A stretch of DNA of 64,000 nt from WHSW01 sp033856255 (GTDB taxonomy: Bacteria > Actinomycetota > Thermoleophilia > Solirubrobacterales > 70-9): contig JAWVFH010000027.1 in the NCBI GenBank assembly GCA_033856255.1, forward strand, positions 1-64,000, given 5' to 3'. A program made the translations under genes and the position numbers. Of the stretch, positions 19,828 to 28,787 are shown piece after piece. The notes under the pieces were generated by a model. That model worked only from the letters and a program-made list of their open reading frames with translations, searched no databases and was not told where the DNA came from. Within the stretch, counting starts at the first letter, position 1, and each line of letters starts with the position of its first letter.

Positions 19828-20970
19828 TCAGGACTGAGGTCCGGCGCGCAGGATCACGCAGGCCGCGGCGGCCGTCCGCGGACAGAACTGCGACCCGGCG
19901 TTTCGCTCCAGCTCAGCGATCGCCTCGGCGACTGGCATCGGACTGCGGTAGGGCCGCTCCGACGTCATCGCGTGGTAGGCGTCGGAGACGAGCACGATCC
20001 GGCTCAGCTGGGGGATCTCCTCACCTTCGAGCCCGTCGGGATAGCCACCGCCGTCCCAGCGTTCGTGCTCGCCTCGGATGCAGGGAGCGAGATGAGCGAG
20101 CGGCGGCATGGCGGCGACGATGCCTTCGCCGATCACCGGGTGGCGGCGGATCTGCGTCCACTCCTCCTCGGTGAGCTTCCCGGCCTTGCGCAGGATCTGG
20201 TCGGGCACGCCGATCTTGCCGATGTCATGAAGAAGGGCGACGATCTCGAGCTCGCCGAGCTGCGCTTCGTCGAGGTCGAGGCTGCGGCCGATCGCGACCG
20301 CGAGCTCGACCACGGCCTGCGAATGGTCGCCGGTGTAGCCGTCGCGGGCCTCGAGCGCGCCGAGCAGCGCCTGGACGCTGCCGGCCGCAGCCGCCTGCTT
20401 CCAGGCCGCCGTCGTGCGCTCGTCCTTTTCGAGTTGGTCGGCGATCAGCTGCGCGAGGATGTGCATGAAGCGCAGGTCGCGCTCCTCGAGCTCGGGGCTG
20501 GGGGCGTGGCTGAGACAGCAAAAGGTTCCGAACACGCTTCCATCCGACAGCTTCACCGGAACACCGACGTAGGAGCCGATCCGCCCCTTGGCGGTGATCT
20601 CCAGGGTGCTGACCAATGGCTCCTCGGCCGAGTCGCGGACTATGTTCGGCAAGCTGCCCGCAAGCATCAGTTGGCAGTAGGTGCCCTCCAGCGGGCCGGC
20701 CTCGCCCGTGCGCGAGCCGAATGAATCACCGTCTCCCGCCACGCCGCGATAGTGCTCTTTGTCGTCGCGGGTGTCGGCCAGGTAGGCCATGTCCATGTCG
20801 AGCATCTCCCGCGCCGCCTCGAGAACTCGATCGATCGTCTCGGCCGGATCGAGATCGGTGGGGATCCCGTCGGCGCCGGTCGAAGCCCAAAGCGCCGCCG
20901 GGCTCGGGCCCAACATGGGCGGGCTCTCGGTCAGTGGCGTCACTCGACCTGTATCGGCAGACCAGGCCAT
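19828..20970 (-). CDS. GAF-domain HD-GYP phosphodiesterase
   Basis: This 380-residue signalling protein has an N-terminal GAF sensor (about 40-170, GRIGSYVGVPVKLSDGSVFGTFC) followed by an HD-GYP domain. LLHDIGKIGVPDQILRK and HERWDGGGYPDGLEGEEIP carry the metal and GYP motifs, so it probably hydrolyses c-di-GMP. There are no membrane helices. It is co-directional with the leu genes, 21 bp after the M28 peptidase gene. Why such a gene lies here is unclear. Confidence 0.9.
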   Translation of the reverse strand: MAWSADTGRVTPLTESPPMLGPSPAALWASTGADGIPTDLDPAETIDRVLEAAREMLDMDMAYLADTRDDKEHYRGVAGDGDSFGSRTGEAGPLEGTYCQLMLAGSLPNIVRDSAEEPLVSTLEITAKGRIGSYVGVPVKLSDGSVFGTFCCLSHAPSPELEERDLRFMHILAQLIADQLEKDERTTAAWKQAAAAGSVQALLGALEARDGYTGDHSQAVVELAVAIGRSLDLDEAQLGELEIVALLHDIGKIGVPDQILRKAGKLTEEEWTQIRRHPVIGEGIVAAMPPLAHLAPCIRGEHERWDGGGYPDGLEGEEIPQLSRIVLVSDAYHAMTSERPYRSPMPVAEAIAELERNAGSQFCPRTAAAACVILRAGPQS

Positions 20971-20991
20971 TTACGCGATGCGACCGGTCGT

Positions 20992-21879
20992 TCAGCCCAG
21001 GTTCAGCGCCAGCTGGACGACCGAAGCGCCGACCGCCTGGACGCTCGCGCGCGAGAGCTTGTCGATGCCGTCGGCGAGACTGTGCCCCGGGTAGGTCCAG
21101 TCGATCAGGTCGATCGCGGGCACCCCGGACTTCAGGAACGGCGTGTGGTCGTCGACGATCGACGGGCCGGTGCCCTTGACGAACACGTCGCCGGCGCCGA
21201 CCTCGTCCGCGGCCGCGACCAGCTCCGCCCAAAGCGGGGGCGTCGAGGTCGCCTCGCGGGGCAGCTTCAGGCCCTTGTTGGCGACGTAGTCGAGCAGGAT
21301 CATCGCTCCGGTCTCGTTCGGGTGCGCCTCGACGTAGGCGCGCGAGCCGCGCAGACCGGTGTGGTAGAAGCTCGTCTGCTCCGCCGGCAACCCCTCCGCC
21401 GGCTCCTCGCCGTCGAAGAGCACGAAGCGGATCTGCGGCGATCCGGCCGGCCGCTGCTCGGCCGCCAGCGCCCGCGCGGCCTCGATCACGATCGCCGATC
21501 CCGCGGCGCCGTTGTTGGCGCCGACGAACCCCTTCGGCTTGGTCAGCGTGTCGTAGTGGGCGCCGATCACGATCGCGGGTGAGGTCCCCGGCAGGGTGCC
21601 GACGATGTTGCGCAAGCCGGGCTCGCCCGGAATCGGCTCGAACTGGCCGTTGGGGAGCTGCGCTCGGAGGTCCTCGGCGAGCTTCTGCAGCTGCGGCGAT
21701 CCGGCCGGCCGCTGGCCGACCGCGACCTGGTCGCGAATCAGCGCCCAGGCCGCATCGGCGTCGAAGCCTTCGGCGGTCCCCGCCGCCGCGGGCGCCGTGC
21801 TCGTGCTCGTGTCGGCGCCCGAACCGCAGCCCGCGACCAGGGCCGCCGCCGCGAGGACGAGGGCGAGCGCCGCCCTCAT
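20992..21879 (-). CDS. M28-family zinc peptidase lipoprotein (altered metal ligand)
   Basis: This 295-residue lipoprotein has the lipobox LVAG-C18, so it should be anchored outside the membrane. The M28 aminopeptidase/glutaminyl-cyclase fold is clear: GAHYD (H108, D110), FDGEE (E158/E159), LLDYVANKG (D197) and a late His. The bridging metal Asp expected in GANDGASG is Asn123 here (VGANNGAAG). If real, this would impair a two-zinc site, although single-zinc cyclase-like members exist. The segment QRPAGSPQ occurs twice, encoded by an identical 24-nt string at 21433-21456 and 21691-21714. The ATG overlaps the leuA stop. Confidence 0.85.
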   Translation of the reverse strand: MRAALALVLAAAALVAGCGSGADTSTSTAPAAAGTAEGFDADAAWALIRDQVAVGQRPAGSPQLQKLAEDLRAQLPNGQFEPIPGEPGLRNIVGTLPGTSPAIVIGAHYDTLTKPKGFVGANNGAAGSAIVIEAARALAAEQRPAGSPQIRFVLFDGEEPAEGLPAEQTSFYHTGLRGSRAYVEAHPNETGAMILLDYVANKGLKLPREATSTPPLWAELVAAADEVGAGDVFVKGTGPSIVDDHTPFLKSGVPAIDLIDWTYPGHSLADGIDKLSRASVQAVGASVVQLALNLG

Positions 21880-23450
21880 GGCCCGGGGGTCGCCGGCGCG
21901 CTCGCGGCTTCGGCCGTCAGGCCCTCGGCCTCGCGCACCGCGGCGCCCTCCAGCGCGTTCGACATCGCCCGGATGTACGCGCGGGCCGATGCTTCGAGGA
22001 TGTCGGTGGCGACGCCTTGGCCGCTGGCGAGGCGGCCCTGGGCGCGCACGGTCGCGGTCACCTCACCGAGCGCGTCCTCGCCCTCGGTCACCGCCGAGAC
22101 GGTGTACGACCGCAGCTCGGACTCGATCCCGGTGGCGGCGCGTACCGCGCCGAAGATCGCGTCCACGGGCCCGTCGCCGCCGGACTCGCCGACCGCCTCG
22201 GTGCCGTCGGGCATCCGCACGGCGACCTTCGCCAGCGGCTCGCGCCGGCTCGAGGCCTCGACGTCGAACCAGGCGAGCTCGTAGCCCGCCCCGCCGTCGC
22301 GCACGTGGTCGGAGACGATCGCCTCGAGGTCGAGCGCGGTCACCTGCTTCTTCTTGTCAGCGATCTCCTTGAACCGCTTGAACGCCTGGTTGAGCGCGTT
22401 GCCCTCGACCTTGAAGCCCAGCTGCTCGAGCGCGTCGCGCAGGGCGTGGCGGCCGGAGTGCTTGCCGAGCACGATCGAGTTCGACTCCAGGCCGACCTCG
22501 GTCGCGTCCATGATCTCGTAGGTGGTGCGCTCCTTGAGCACGCCGTCCTGGTGGATCCCGGACTCATGCGCGAAGGCGTTGCGCCCGACGATCGCCTTGT
22601 TCGGCGGCACGGCGTAGCCGGTGAACCGGGTGACCATCCGCGACGTGCGCGCGATCTCGCGTGTGTTGCAGCCGGTGTCGAGCCCGTGGTGGTCGCGGCG
22701 AGTGCGCAGCAGCATCACGATCTCCTCCAGCGAGCAGTTGCCCGCTCGCTCGCCGAGCCCGTTGATCGCGCACTCGACCTGGCGGGCGCCGGCCAGCAGC
22801 CCGGCGTAGGAGTTGGCAACCGCCATCCCCAGGTCGTCGTGGCAGTGGACCGAGAGCTCGACCCCGCGAAGCTCGGGCACGAGCTCGTAGAGACGGGCGA
22901 AGTAGTCGGTGTACTCCTCCGGGGTCGTGTAGCCGACGGTGTCGGCGATGTTGATCACGTTGGCGCCCTCGGCGACCGCGATCGCGCAGACCTCGGCGGT
23001 GAACTCGACGTCGGCGCGGGTCGCGTCCATGGGCGAGAACTCGACGTCCTCGCAGTAGGACTTCGCCATCGCCACGGCCGCTTTCGCCTGACCCTTGACG
23101 TCCTCGCGCGTCGACTGCAGCTGGTGTTCGATGTGGATGTCGGAGGTCGAGATGAAGGTGTGGATCCGCGGCCGCTCCGAGTCCTTGATCGCGTTCCAGG
23201 CGGCGTCGATGTCCGGCTTGTGGGTACGCGCGAGGCCGCAGATCACCGGCCCCTCGACCCGGCGGGCGATCGCCTCGACCGCCTCGAAGTCGCCGGGCGA
23301 CGCGATCGGGAAGCCGGCCTCGATCACGTCGACGCCAAGGCGGCCGAGCTGCTGGGCGATCTCGACCTTCTCCTGGGCGTTGAGCGAGATCCCGGGCGAC
23401 TGCTCGCCGTCCCGCAGCGTGGTATCGAAAATGTGGACCTGGTCGGCCAT
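21876..23450 (-). CDS. leuA: 2-isopropylmalate synthase
   Basis: This 524-residue enzyme condenses 2-oxoisovalerate with acetyl-CoA, the first committed step of leucine synthesis. HIFDTTLRDGEQSPGISL starts the barrel, VHCHDDLGMAVANS holds the metal histidines, and GERAGNCSLEEIVM and the late GGDGPVDAIF mark the regulatory C-terminal domain (about 390-510). A good ribosome site (GAAGGAGAAGG) precedes the ATG. It heads the long minus-strand run that includes leuC, leuD and leuB. Confidence 0.97.
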   Translation of the reverse strand: MADQVHIFDTTLRDGEQSPGISLNAQEKVEIAQQLGRLGVDVIEAGFPIASPGDFEAVEAIARRVEGPVICGLARTHKPDIDAAWNAIKDSERPRIHTFISTSDIHIEHQLQSTREDVKGQAKAAVAMAKSYCEDVEFSPMDATRADVEFTAEVCAIAVAEGANVINIADTVGYTTPEEYTDYFARLYELVPELRGVELSVHCHDDLGMAVANSYAGLLAGARQVECAINGLGERAGNCSLEEIVMLLRTRRDHHGLDTGCNTREIARTSRMVTRFTGYAVPPNKAIVGRNAFAHESGIHQDGVLKERTTYEIMDATEVGLESNSIVLGKHSGRHALRDALEQLGFKVEGNALNQAFKRFKEIADKKKQVTALDLEAIVSDHVRDGGAGYELAWFDVEASSRREPLAKVAVRMPDGTEAVGESGGDGPVDAIFGAVRAATGIESELRSYTVSAVTEGEDALGEVTATVRAQGRLASGQGVATDILEASARAYIRAMSNALEGAAVREAEGLTAEAASAPATPGP

Positions 23451-23520
23451 GGGGCCTTCTCCTTCTCTCTGAAACCGAATGAACCTGTTATCTCGCGGCT
23501 GTCGCGCCGCCCAGCGCTAT

Positions 23521-23536
23521 TCCCCCCGAGGGGGGA
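23521..23536 (-). repeat. Hairpin upstream of leuA
   Basis: TCCCCCC and GGGGGGA flank a 2-nt centre, about 70 bp upstream of the leuA start and 85 bp after the RTX-like gene. It may end the upstream transcript or fold in the leuA leader. There is no T-tract. Confidence 0.3.
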
Positions 23537-23619
23537 GGAGAAGGAGAAGCGCGAGGGTGGGGTACCGGTGGTTCATGCGGTCGCGGAAGCGTAGCGCAGC
23601 TAAGCGGCTCGCCGAGGGA

Positions 23620-24330
23620 TCAGGAGCATTCGGCTTCGGCGCCGCGCTCGATCGAGTCACAGCGGTCGTCGCCCGGTCCGCCGGCGCCCTGGTCCCGACC
23701 CGGACCCCCGTCGAGCGTGTCATCGCCGTCGAGGCCCCGGAGCCGATCGGCGCCGTCGCCACCGTCGAGGTCGTCGTTCGCGGCCGTGCCCTTGAGAGTG
23801 TCGTTCCCGGCCTCGCCGAAGGCGGCAAAGCGATACGAGTTGTGAGCGCCGGCGACGATCGTGTCGTCGCCGTCACCGCCGAGTACGCGCACCCGCATCG
23901 TTGACGGAATCGGCGAATCGGCGAGCACGGTCAGGCGGTCGTTGCCGTTGCCGAGCAGGACGATGATCCGGCGGATCCGCGTCGCCGGGCAGGTCACGGT
24001 CGTGCCGTCATCGGGCGTCGGGCGAACGCAGGGCGGGGTGTCGGCTCGCGGGATCCCGGCGGCATCGCGAACTACGTAGGTGTCGTCCTCGGCTCCTGAG
24101 CTGGCGCCCGGGTTGAAGGCGATCGAGATCACGCTGTCCTGCGGCGGACCGGCGGGGTCAGCTTCGATCGACAGGGTTCCATCGTTGCGCTCGCCGACGA
24201 GAACCGCGCCCGACTGCGACGCGAGCCCGACGGCCGTGACGAGCGCCAACCCCGTCAGGGCGAGGATTCTTGAGGCCACGAGGGAAAGGTATCGCGTCAG
24301 CCGCGGTGAACCCCAAGCCAGGGATCTCAC
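23620..24330 (-). CDS. Secreted protein with RTX-type calcium-binding repeats
   Basis: This 236-residue protein has an N-terminal signal sequence (about 18-43) and a C-terminal run of nonapeptide-like GGxGxDxLxG repeats (GGDGDDTI, GEAGNDTLKG, GGDGADRLRG, LDGDDTLDG). These bind calcium as a beta-roll. The middle part is not recognised. The frame opens at GTG 24330, with GGGAGG upstream. A GTG at 24279 would start directly on the signal sequence and is an alternative. No type I secretion genes are adjacent, so export is probably by Sec. Confidence 0.75.
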   Translation of the reverse strand: MRSLAWGSPRLTRYLSLVASRILALTGLALVTAVGLASQSGAVLVGERNDGTLSIEADPAGPPQDSVISIAFNPGASSGAEDDTYVVRDAAGIPRADTPPCVRPTPDDGTTVTCPATRIRRIIVLLGNGNDRLTVLADSPIPSTMRVRVLGGDGDDTIVAGAHNSYRFAAFGEAGNDTLKGTAANDDLDGGDGADRLRGLDGDDTLDGGPGRDQGAGGPGDDRCDSIERGAEAECS

Positions 24331-24332
24331 GC

Positions 24333-25463
24333 ATGGAGGCCTCCCGAATCCAATCCCGAGCCGTGTTCAAGGTCGTCGCGATCGTGGTGGTCGCTGTCGG
24401 CGTCGCCGTGCTCCTCAACCATGTGATCGTCGAGGTGAAGACGACGATCCGCTGGACCTGCGCGGCGATCTTCCTCGCCCTCGCCCTCAGCCCGCTGGTC
24501 GACCTGATCGAGCGCGCCCGCCTCCGCGGCCGCAATCTGCCCCGGTGGCTGGCGATCCTCGTCGCCTACGTCCTCTTCCTCGTCGCCTTCATCTTTCTCG
24601 TCCTCGCGGTGATCCCGCCGATCGTGCGCGAGGTCGAGCAGCTCGGCTCGCAGTTGCCCACCTACGTCCACGACTTCGAGAGCTGGGCCAACCACAACCA
24701 GGACTTCCGCGAGCTCAACGACAAGTACGACATCACCGCGCTGCTCTCCAACGAGGCGGCTCAGCTCCCGTCGAAGCTTGGCGACGCCGCCGGGGCGGCG
24801 AAGGAGATCACGGTCGGGATCCTCAACAACCTGATCGAGGCGGTCGTCGTGCTGACGCTCACCTTCTTCCTGCTCCTCGACGGCGGCCGCCAGTTCCTGA
24901 ACATCACCGCGCGGATCCGCAATCCCGAGCGTGATCGGGTGCGCAGGGTCGGCATCAGGATCGCCAGGATCGTCCGTTCCTACGTCTCGGTCAACCTGCT
25001 GCTCGCAGCGTTCGCCGGCGTCTTCACCTGGTTGGCACTGGAGCTGCTCGGCGTCGAGCTCGCCGTGCCGCTCGCGGTCCTCGTCGGCATCCTCGACCTG
25101 GTGCCGTTGATCGGCTTCACGGTCGGCGGCATCCTGGTCGCGATCGTCGCCGCCTTCCATGATTTCCCCACCGCGCTCCTGATCTGGCTCGTCCTCTTCG
25201 TCGCCTACCAGCAGCTACAGGACCGCGTGGTGCAACCGATCTTCTACAAGAACGCGGTCCGTATCCACCCTGCGCTGGCGGTGATCGTCGTCCTCGCCGG
25301 CGCCCAGCTGGCCGGCATCCTCGGCGCCCTGCTGGCGATCCCGGTCGCCGCCTCGCTCGGGGTCATCTTCGACGAGATCTGGCCGCCGCCGGCCGCCGCT
25401 CAGGAACCCGACGCGGCCGGCGGCTCGGCCGGCGTCGAATCGGCCGCCCCGGCACCCGGGTAA
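24333..25463 (+). CDS. AI-2E family transporter (YdiK/TqsA-type permease)
   Basis: This 376-residue polytopic membrane protein has about eight helices and the family's soluble loop (about 95-175). The terminal segment DRVVQPIFYKNAVRIHPALAVIVVLAGAQLAGILGALLAIPV is the strongest family signature. AI-2E proteins are putative exporters; substrates vary and cannot be inferred. ATG at 24333 is preferred over 24270, which would run back through the opposing gene's signal sequence. The start nearly touches that of the RTX-like gene. The 3' end overlaps the opposing membrane-protein gene by 64 bp. Confidence 0.88.
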   Translation: MEASRIQSRAVFKVVAIVVVAVGVAVLLNHVIVEVKTTIRWTCAAIFLALALSPLVDLIERARLRGRNLPRWLAILVAYVLFLVAFIFLVLAVIPPIVREVEQLGSQLPTYVHDFESWANHNQDFRELNDKYDITALLSNEAAQLPSKLGDAAGAAKEITVGILNNLIEAVVVLTLTFFLLLDGGRQFLNITARIRNPERDRVRRVGIRIARIVRSYVSVNLLLAAFAGVFTWLALELLGVELAVPLAVLVGILDLVPLIGFTVGGILVAIVAAFHDFPTALLIWLVLFVAYQQLQDRVVQPIFYKNAVRIHPALAVIVVLAGAQLAGILGALLAIPVAASLGVIFDEIWPPPAAAQEPDAAGGSAGVESAAPAPG

Positions 25464-26137
25464 CGCTGTCGCGAGCGTTCCAGGCGCCCGTCGCGGTAGA
25501 AGCGGTGCGCCCACAACGAGCCCGGCTTCCCGAGCCGGAACGCACCGACGACGCCGATCGGCCAGATCAGCAGGCCGGCGACCGCGGTCCAGAACTTCTC
25601 CTTCCCCGCACAGACCAGCGCCAGCGCGATGCCGACCAGGCCCAGGGAGCCGATCGCGGCGAAGACCGCTCCGCCGATGTCGTCGGCGAGGGTCAGCCAG
25701 GCGCTGAACCCGACCATCAGGACCCCGGCGAGGCAGCCCGCGATGATCATCGCGTCGATCGACTTGCGCCCCTCCTTCTCCCAGTAGACGTCCTTGAGCT
25801 CGACCCAGAGCGCGAACTCGTCCAGGGTCAGCCCCATCCCGATCGCGAACAGGACGGAGACGATCTCCCGCCAGGGCGAGTCCGGTTGGTGGACGACGCC
25901 GATGTAGCCGAAGATCATCATCGCGCAGATCCCCCAGACCAGGTGGTGGACGTGCGTGCCGCCGACCGAGACGTTCCCCGGCCACCAGCTCACCTGCTTG
26001 CGGATCATCCAGGTGCTGGTGCGGATGAACCCGAACGTCCCCAGCAGGGCGACGAAGAAGAGGAACGCGGCGAGCCGGCCGGTGTCGACGATCTCGCGCT
26101 GGAACTCGCTGCCGACGGTGGCGAGGGTCGAGATCAC
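25400..26137 (-). CDS. Conserved integral membrane protein
   Basis: This 245-residue protein has about six predicted helices. It includes GGTHVHHLVWGICAMM, with a His cluster near a helix end, and GMGLTLDEFALWVELKDVYW, with acidic residues near the membrane surface. These motifs recur in actinobacterial membrane proteins of unknown function. The last ~25 residues are Ala/Pro-rich and overlap the 3' end of the AI-2E gene. Its ATG overlaps the stop of the upstream reductase gene (ATGA). I do not assign a function. Confidence 0.78.
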   Translation of the reverse strand: MISTLATVGSEFQREIVDTGRLAAFLFFVALLGTFGFIRTSTWMIRKQVSWWPGNVSVGGTHVHHLVWGICAMMIFGYIGVVHQPDSPWREIVSVLFAIGMGLTLDEFALWVELKDVYWEKEGRKSIDAMIIAGCLAGVLMVGFSAWLTLADDIGGAVFAAIGSLGLVGIALALVCAGKEKFWTAVAGLLIWPIGVVGAFRLGKPGSLWAHRFYRDGRLERSRQRYPGAGAADSTPAEPPAASGS

Positions 26138-27165
26138 GTCGGTGTGAGCACGACCTTGCCGACGTTGCGGCGCTCGGCGATGAACCTGTGAGCGTCGGCC
26201 GCGCGGTCGAACGGGAACGCTTCGGCGACCACCGGGACGTAGTCACCCTTCTCGAGCCCGGGTGCGAGCGGCTCGAGGACGCGGTCGAGGCCCTCGGCGT
26301 CCCACCACTTGAGCATGTTGAGCCCGAAGACCCCCTTGTTCTCGTTCATCACCGCAAGGCTCTTCCACCACGGCATCGTCGCCCGCGGCATCCGGGCCAG
26401 GGCGCGCAGCGCCGTGGGAACGTCGCGCTTTTCCCCGGTCTGGATCTCCGAGGCGCCGTACATGACCAGGCGCCCGCCGGCGCGCAGGATCTTGTAGTCC
26501 TTGCGGAAGCTCGACGGCCCGATCGCATCGATGATCAGGTCGAGGCCTTCGCCGCCCGTGATCCGCATCGCCTCGACCGCGAAGTCCTGGTTTCTGTAGT
26601 CGATCGCGTGGGTGACGCCCTGCTCGCGGATCGCGTCGTGCTTCGCGGGCGAGGCGGTGCCCAAGATCTCGGCCCCGATCCCCTTCGCCATCTGGGTCGC
26701 CGCGATCCCCACTCCACCGGCGGCGGCGTGAATCAACAGCCGCTCGGAGGACTTGAGGCCGCCCATGACCACCAGCGCCGCGTAGGCCGTCGTGTAGTTG
26801 ACCACGAACGCGGCGCCCTGCTCGAAGCTGAGCTTCTTCGGCAGGGCGACGACCTGATCGGCGGGAACGCTGACCAGCTCCGCGTAGCCGCCGAAGCGGG
26901 TACCGGCGATCACCCGGTCGCCGGCCTTGACGGACTCAACCCCGTCCCCCACGCTCTCGACCTCGCCGGCGACCTCGTAGCCGACCACGCACGGCGGCGG
27001 CGGCGCGTCGGGGTAGACGCCCGAGCGCGCCATCAGGTCGGCGAAGTTGATCCCGGCGGCGCGGACGGCGATCCGGATCTCGCCCGCTCCCACCGGCGGG
27101 TCCGGCCGCTCCTCGACCTGGAGCACCTCGGGCGCCCCGTGGCGGGTGATCACGACGGCCTTCAC
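26134..27165 (-). CDS. MDR-family NAD(P)H reductase, VAT-1/quinone oxidoreductase-like
   Basis: This 343-residue zinc-free medium-chain reductase has AGINFADLMARSGVYP near residue 45, AAAGGVGIAATQMAK as the nucleotide-binding turn, and IDAIGPSSFRKDYKILRAGGRLVMYG. NKGVFGLNMLKWWD resembles the VAT-1-like subgroup. Cysteine zinc ligands of alcohol dehydrogenases are absent. Its substrate is probably a quinone or enone, but this is not determinable. It is 14 bp downstream of serA and coupled to the membrane-protein gene. Confidence 0.88.
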   Translation of the reverse strand: MKAVVITRHGAPEVLQVEERPDPPVGAGEIRIAVRAAGINFADLMARSGVYPDAPPPPCVVGYEVAGEVESVGDGVESVKAGDRVIAGTRFGGYAELVSVPADQVVALPKKLSFEQGAAFVVNYTTAYAALVVMGGLKSSERLLIHAAAGGVGIAATQMAKGIGAEILGTASPAKHDAIREQGVTHAIDYRNQDFAVEAMRITGGEGLDLIIDAIGPSSFRKDYKILRAGGRLVMYGASEIQTGEKRDVPTALRALARMPRATMPWWKSLAVMNENKGVFGLNMLKWWDAEGLDRVLEPLAPGLEKGDYVPVVAEAFPFDRAADAHRFIAERRNVGKVVLTPT

Positions 27166-27179
27166 GCGCCCAACCCTAT

Positions 27180-28787
27180 CTAGAGGCTGACGGCGCGGCC
27201 GAGCGCGAACGAGTCGCCGGAGGCGATCTCGTCGATCACCTGATCGGGCACCGCGGCGTCGGTGGTCAGCGCCATCACCGCCTCGCCGTCGCCGCTCGCC
27301 TGGGCGCCGACGGCCGCCGAGACGATGTTGACGCCGTGCGCGCCGAAGGCGGTGCCGACGCGGCCGATCATCCCCGGCTGGTCGGCGTAGCGGAAGATCG
27401 CCAGGTGGTCGGCGAAGGGCATGTAGAAGCTCTGGCCCCAGACGCCGACCAGGTACGGGACGTTGCGCGGGCCGACCCCGGTGCCGGCGACCTCGACCCC
27501 GCCGAGGCGAACGCGGATCAGCTCGGTGAAGTCGTCGGAGGCCGGCTCCTTGAGCTCGGTCAGCTCGATCCCGCGGCCCTCGGCCATCGCCGGGGCGTTG
27601 ACGAGGTTGACCGGCTCCTCCGTGTGCCCGGAGAGGATGCCGACGAGGACGGCGATCCCGAGCAGCCTGGTGTCATGCTCGGCGATGCGGCCGTGGAAGG
27701 AGACCTCGACCCGGTCGATGGAGCCGTCGCCAAGTCCCTGCGCGAGCCTGCCGAGCTTCTCGCACAACGGCACGAACGGGGCCAGTGCCTCCATCTCCTC
27801 CGGCCGCACCGCGGCGATGTTGACCGCGTTGGTGACCACGCCGCCGGTCAGCGCCGCGCGCACCTGCTCGGCGGTGACGATCCCGGCGCGGTCCTGGGCC
27901 TCGGCGGTCGAGGCGCCCAGGTGCGGCGTGACGACGATGTCGTCGCGCTCGAACAGCGGATGCTCCGTGAACGGCTCGGAGGGGAAGACGTCGAGCGCGG
28001 CGCCGCCGACCTTGCCCGACTCGAGCCCGGCCAGCAGCGCGTCGAGGTCGATCAGCTCGCCGCGGGCGCAGTTGACGATCCGCACCCCGTCTCGCATCTG
28101 TGCGATCGCCTCGGCGTCGATCCAGCCAACCGTGTCCGGCGTCTTCGGCAGGTGGATGGTGATCACGTCGGCGCGCCCGTAGAGCTCCTCGCTCGTCTCA
28201 ACCCCCTCGACGCCCAGCTCGCGAAAGCGCTCGGCGGAGACGAACTTGTCGAACCCGACCACGTCCATGTCGAAGGCCTGGGCGCGCTTGGCGACCAGCT
28301 GCCCGATCCGCCCGAAGCCGATCACGCCGAGCGTCTTGCCGTAGAGCTCGTTGCCGCCATAGCGCGAGCGCGCCCACTCGCCGGCGATCAGGGACCCGTG
28401 TGCCTGGGGGACGTTGCGGGCGAGGGCCAGGGCGAGGGCCAGGGTGTGCTCGGCGGCGGCGATCGAGTTCGACTCCGGTGCGTTGGCGACGATGATCCCG
28501 CGCCTGGTGGCGGCCTCCATGTCGACGTTGTCGACCCCGGTCCCGGCGCGCCCGATCACCTTCAGGCGCTCGGCGCGGTCGATCAGCTCCGGCGTCATCT
28601 TCGTCGCCGAGCGGATCAGGATCGCGTCGAACTCGCCGATCCGGTTCTCGAGCTCGCCGTCGGCCCAGTCGAGCCCGAGCTCGACGTCGAAATCGGCGCG
28701 CAGCAGGTCGATGCCGGCGTCGGCGATCTTCTCCTTCACCAGCACCCGCGGGATCACGTCGGTGAGCGTGCGCTCGCCGGAGCTCAT
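27180..28787 (-). CDS. serA: D-3-phosphoglycerate dehydrogenase (long form)
   Basis: This 535-residue enzyme oxidises 3-phosphoglycerate, the first step of serine synthesis. It has the long actinobacterial/Mycobacterium-type layout: substrate and NAD domains (about 10-320; GVIGFGRIGQLVAKR, catalytic His in TPHLGAST), an intervening domain (about 325-455) and a C-terminal ACT domain (about 460-535, DQPGMIGRVGTAFGAHGVNI) that binds serine. ATG at 28787 overlaps the serC stop (ATGA). The longer open frame upstream is only a serC shadow. Confidence 0.97.
   Translation of the reverse strand: MSSGERTLTDVIPRVLVKEKIADAGIDLLRADFDVELGLDWADGELENRIGEFDAILIRSATKMTPELIDRAERLKVIGRAGTGVDNVDMEAATRRGIIVANAPESNSIAAAEHTLALALALARNVPQAHGSLIAGEWARSRYGGNELYGKTLGVIGFGRIGQLVAKRAQAFDMDVVGFDKFVSAERFRELGVEGVETSEELYGRADVITIHLPKTPDTVGWIDAEAIAQMRDGVRIVNCARGELIDLDALLAGLESGKVGGAALDVFPSEPFTEHPLFERDDIVVTPHLGASTAEAQDRAGIVTAEQVRAALTGGVVTNAVNIAAVRPEEMEALAPFVPLCEKLGRLAQGLGDGSIDRVEVSFHGRIAEHDTRLLGIAVLVGILSGHTEEPVNLVNAPAMAEGRGIELTELKEPASDDFTELIRVRLGGVEVAGTGVGPRNVPYLVGVWGQSFYMPFADHLAIFRYADQPGMIGRVGTAFGAHGVNIVSAAVGAQASGDGEAVMALTTDAAVPDQVIDEIASGDSFALGRAVSL

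Noticed and set aside
23620..24330. Type I-secreted RTX toxin
   Set aside because: It has an N-terminal Sec-type signal, only a few repeats, and no ABC exporter or toxin domain nearby.
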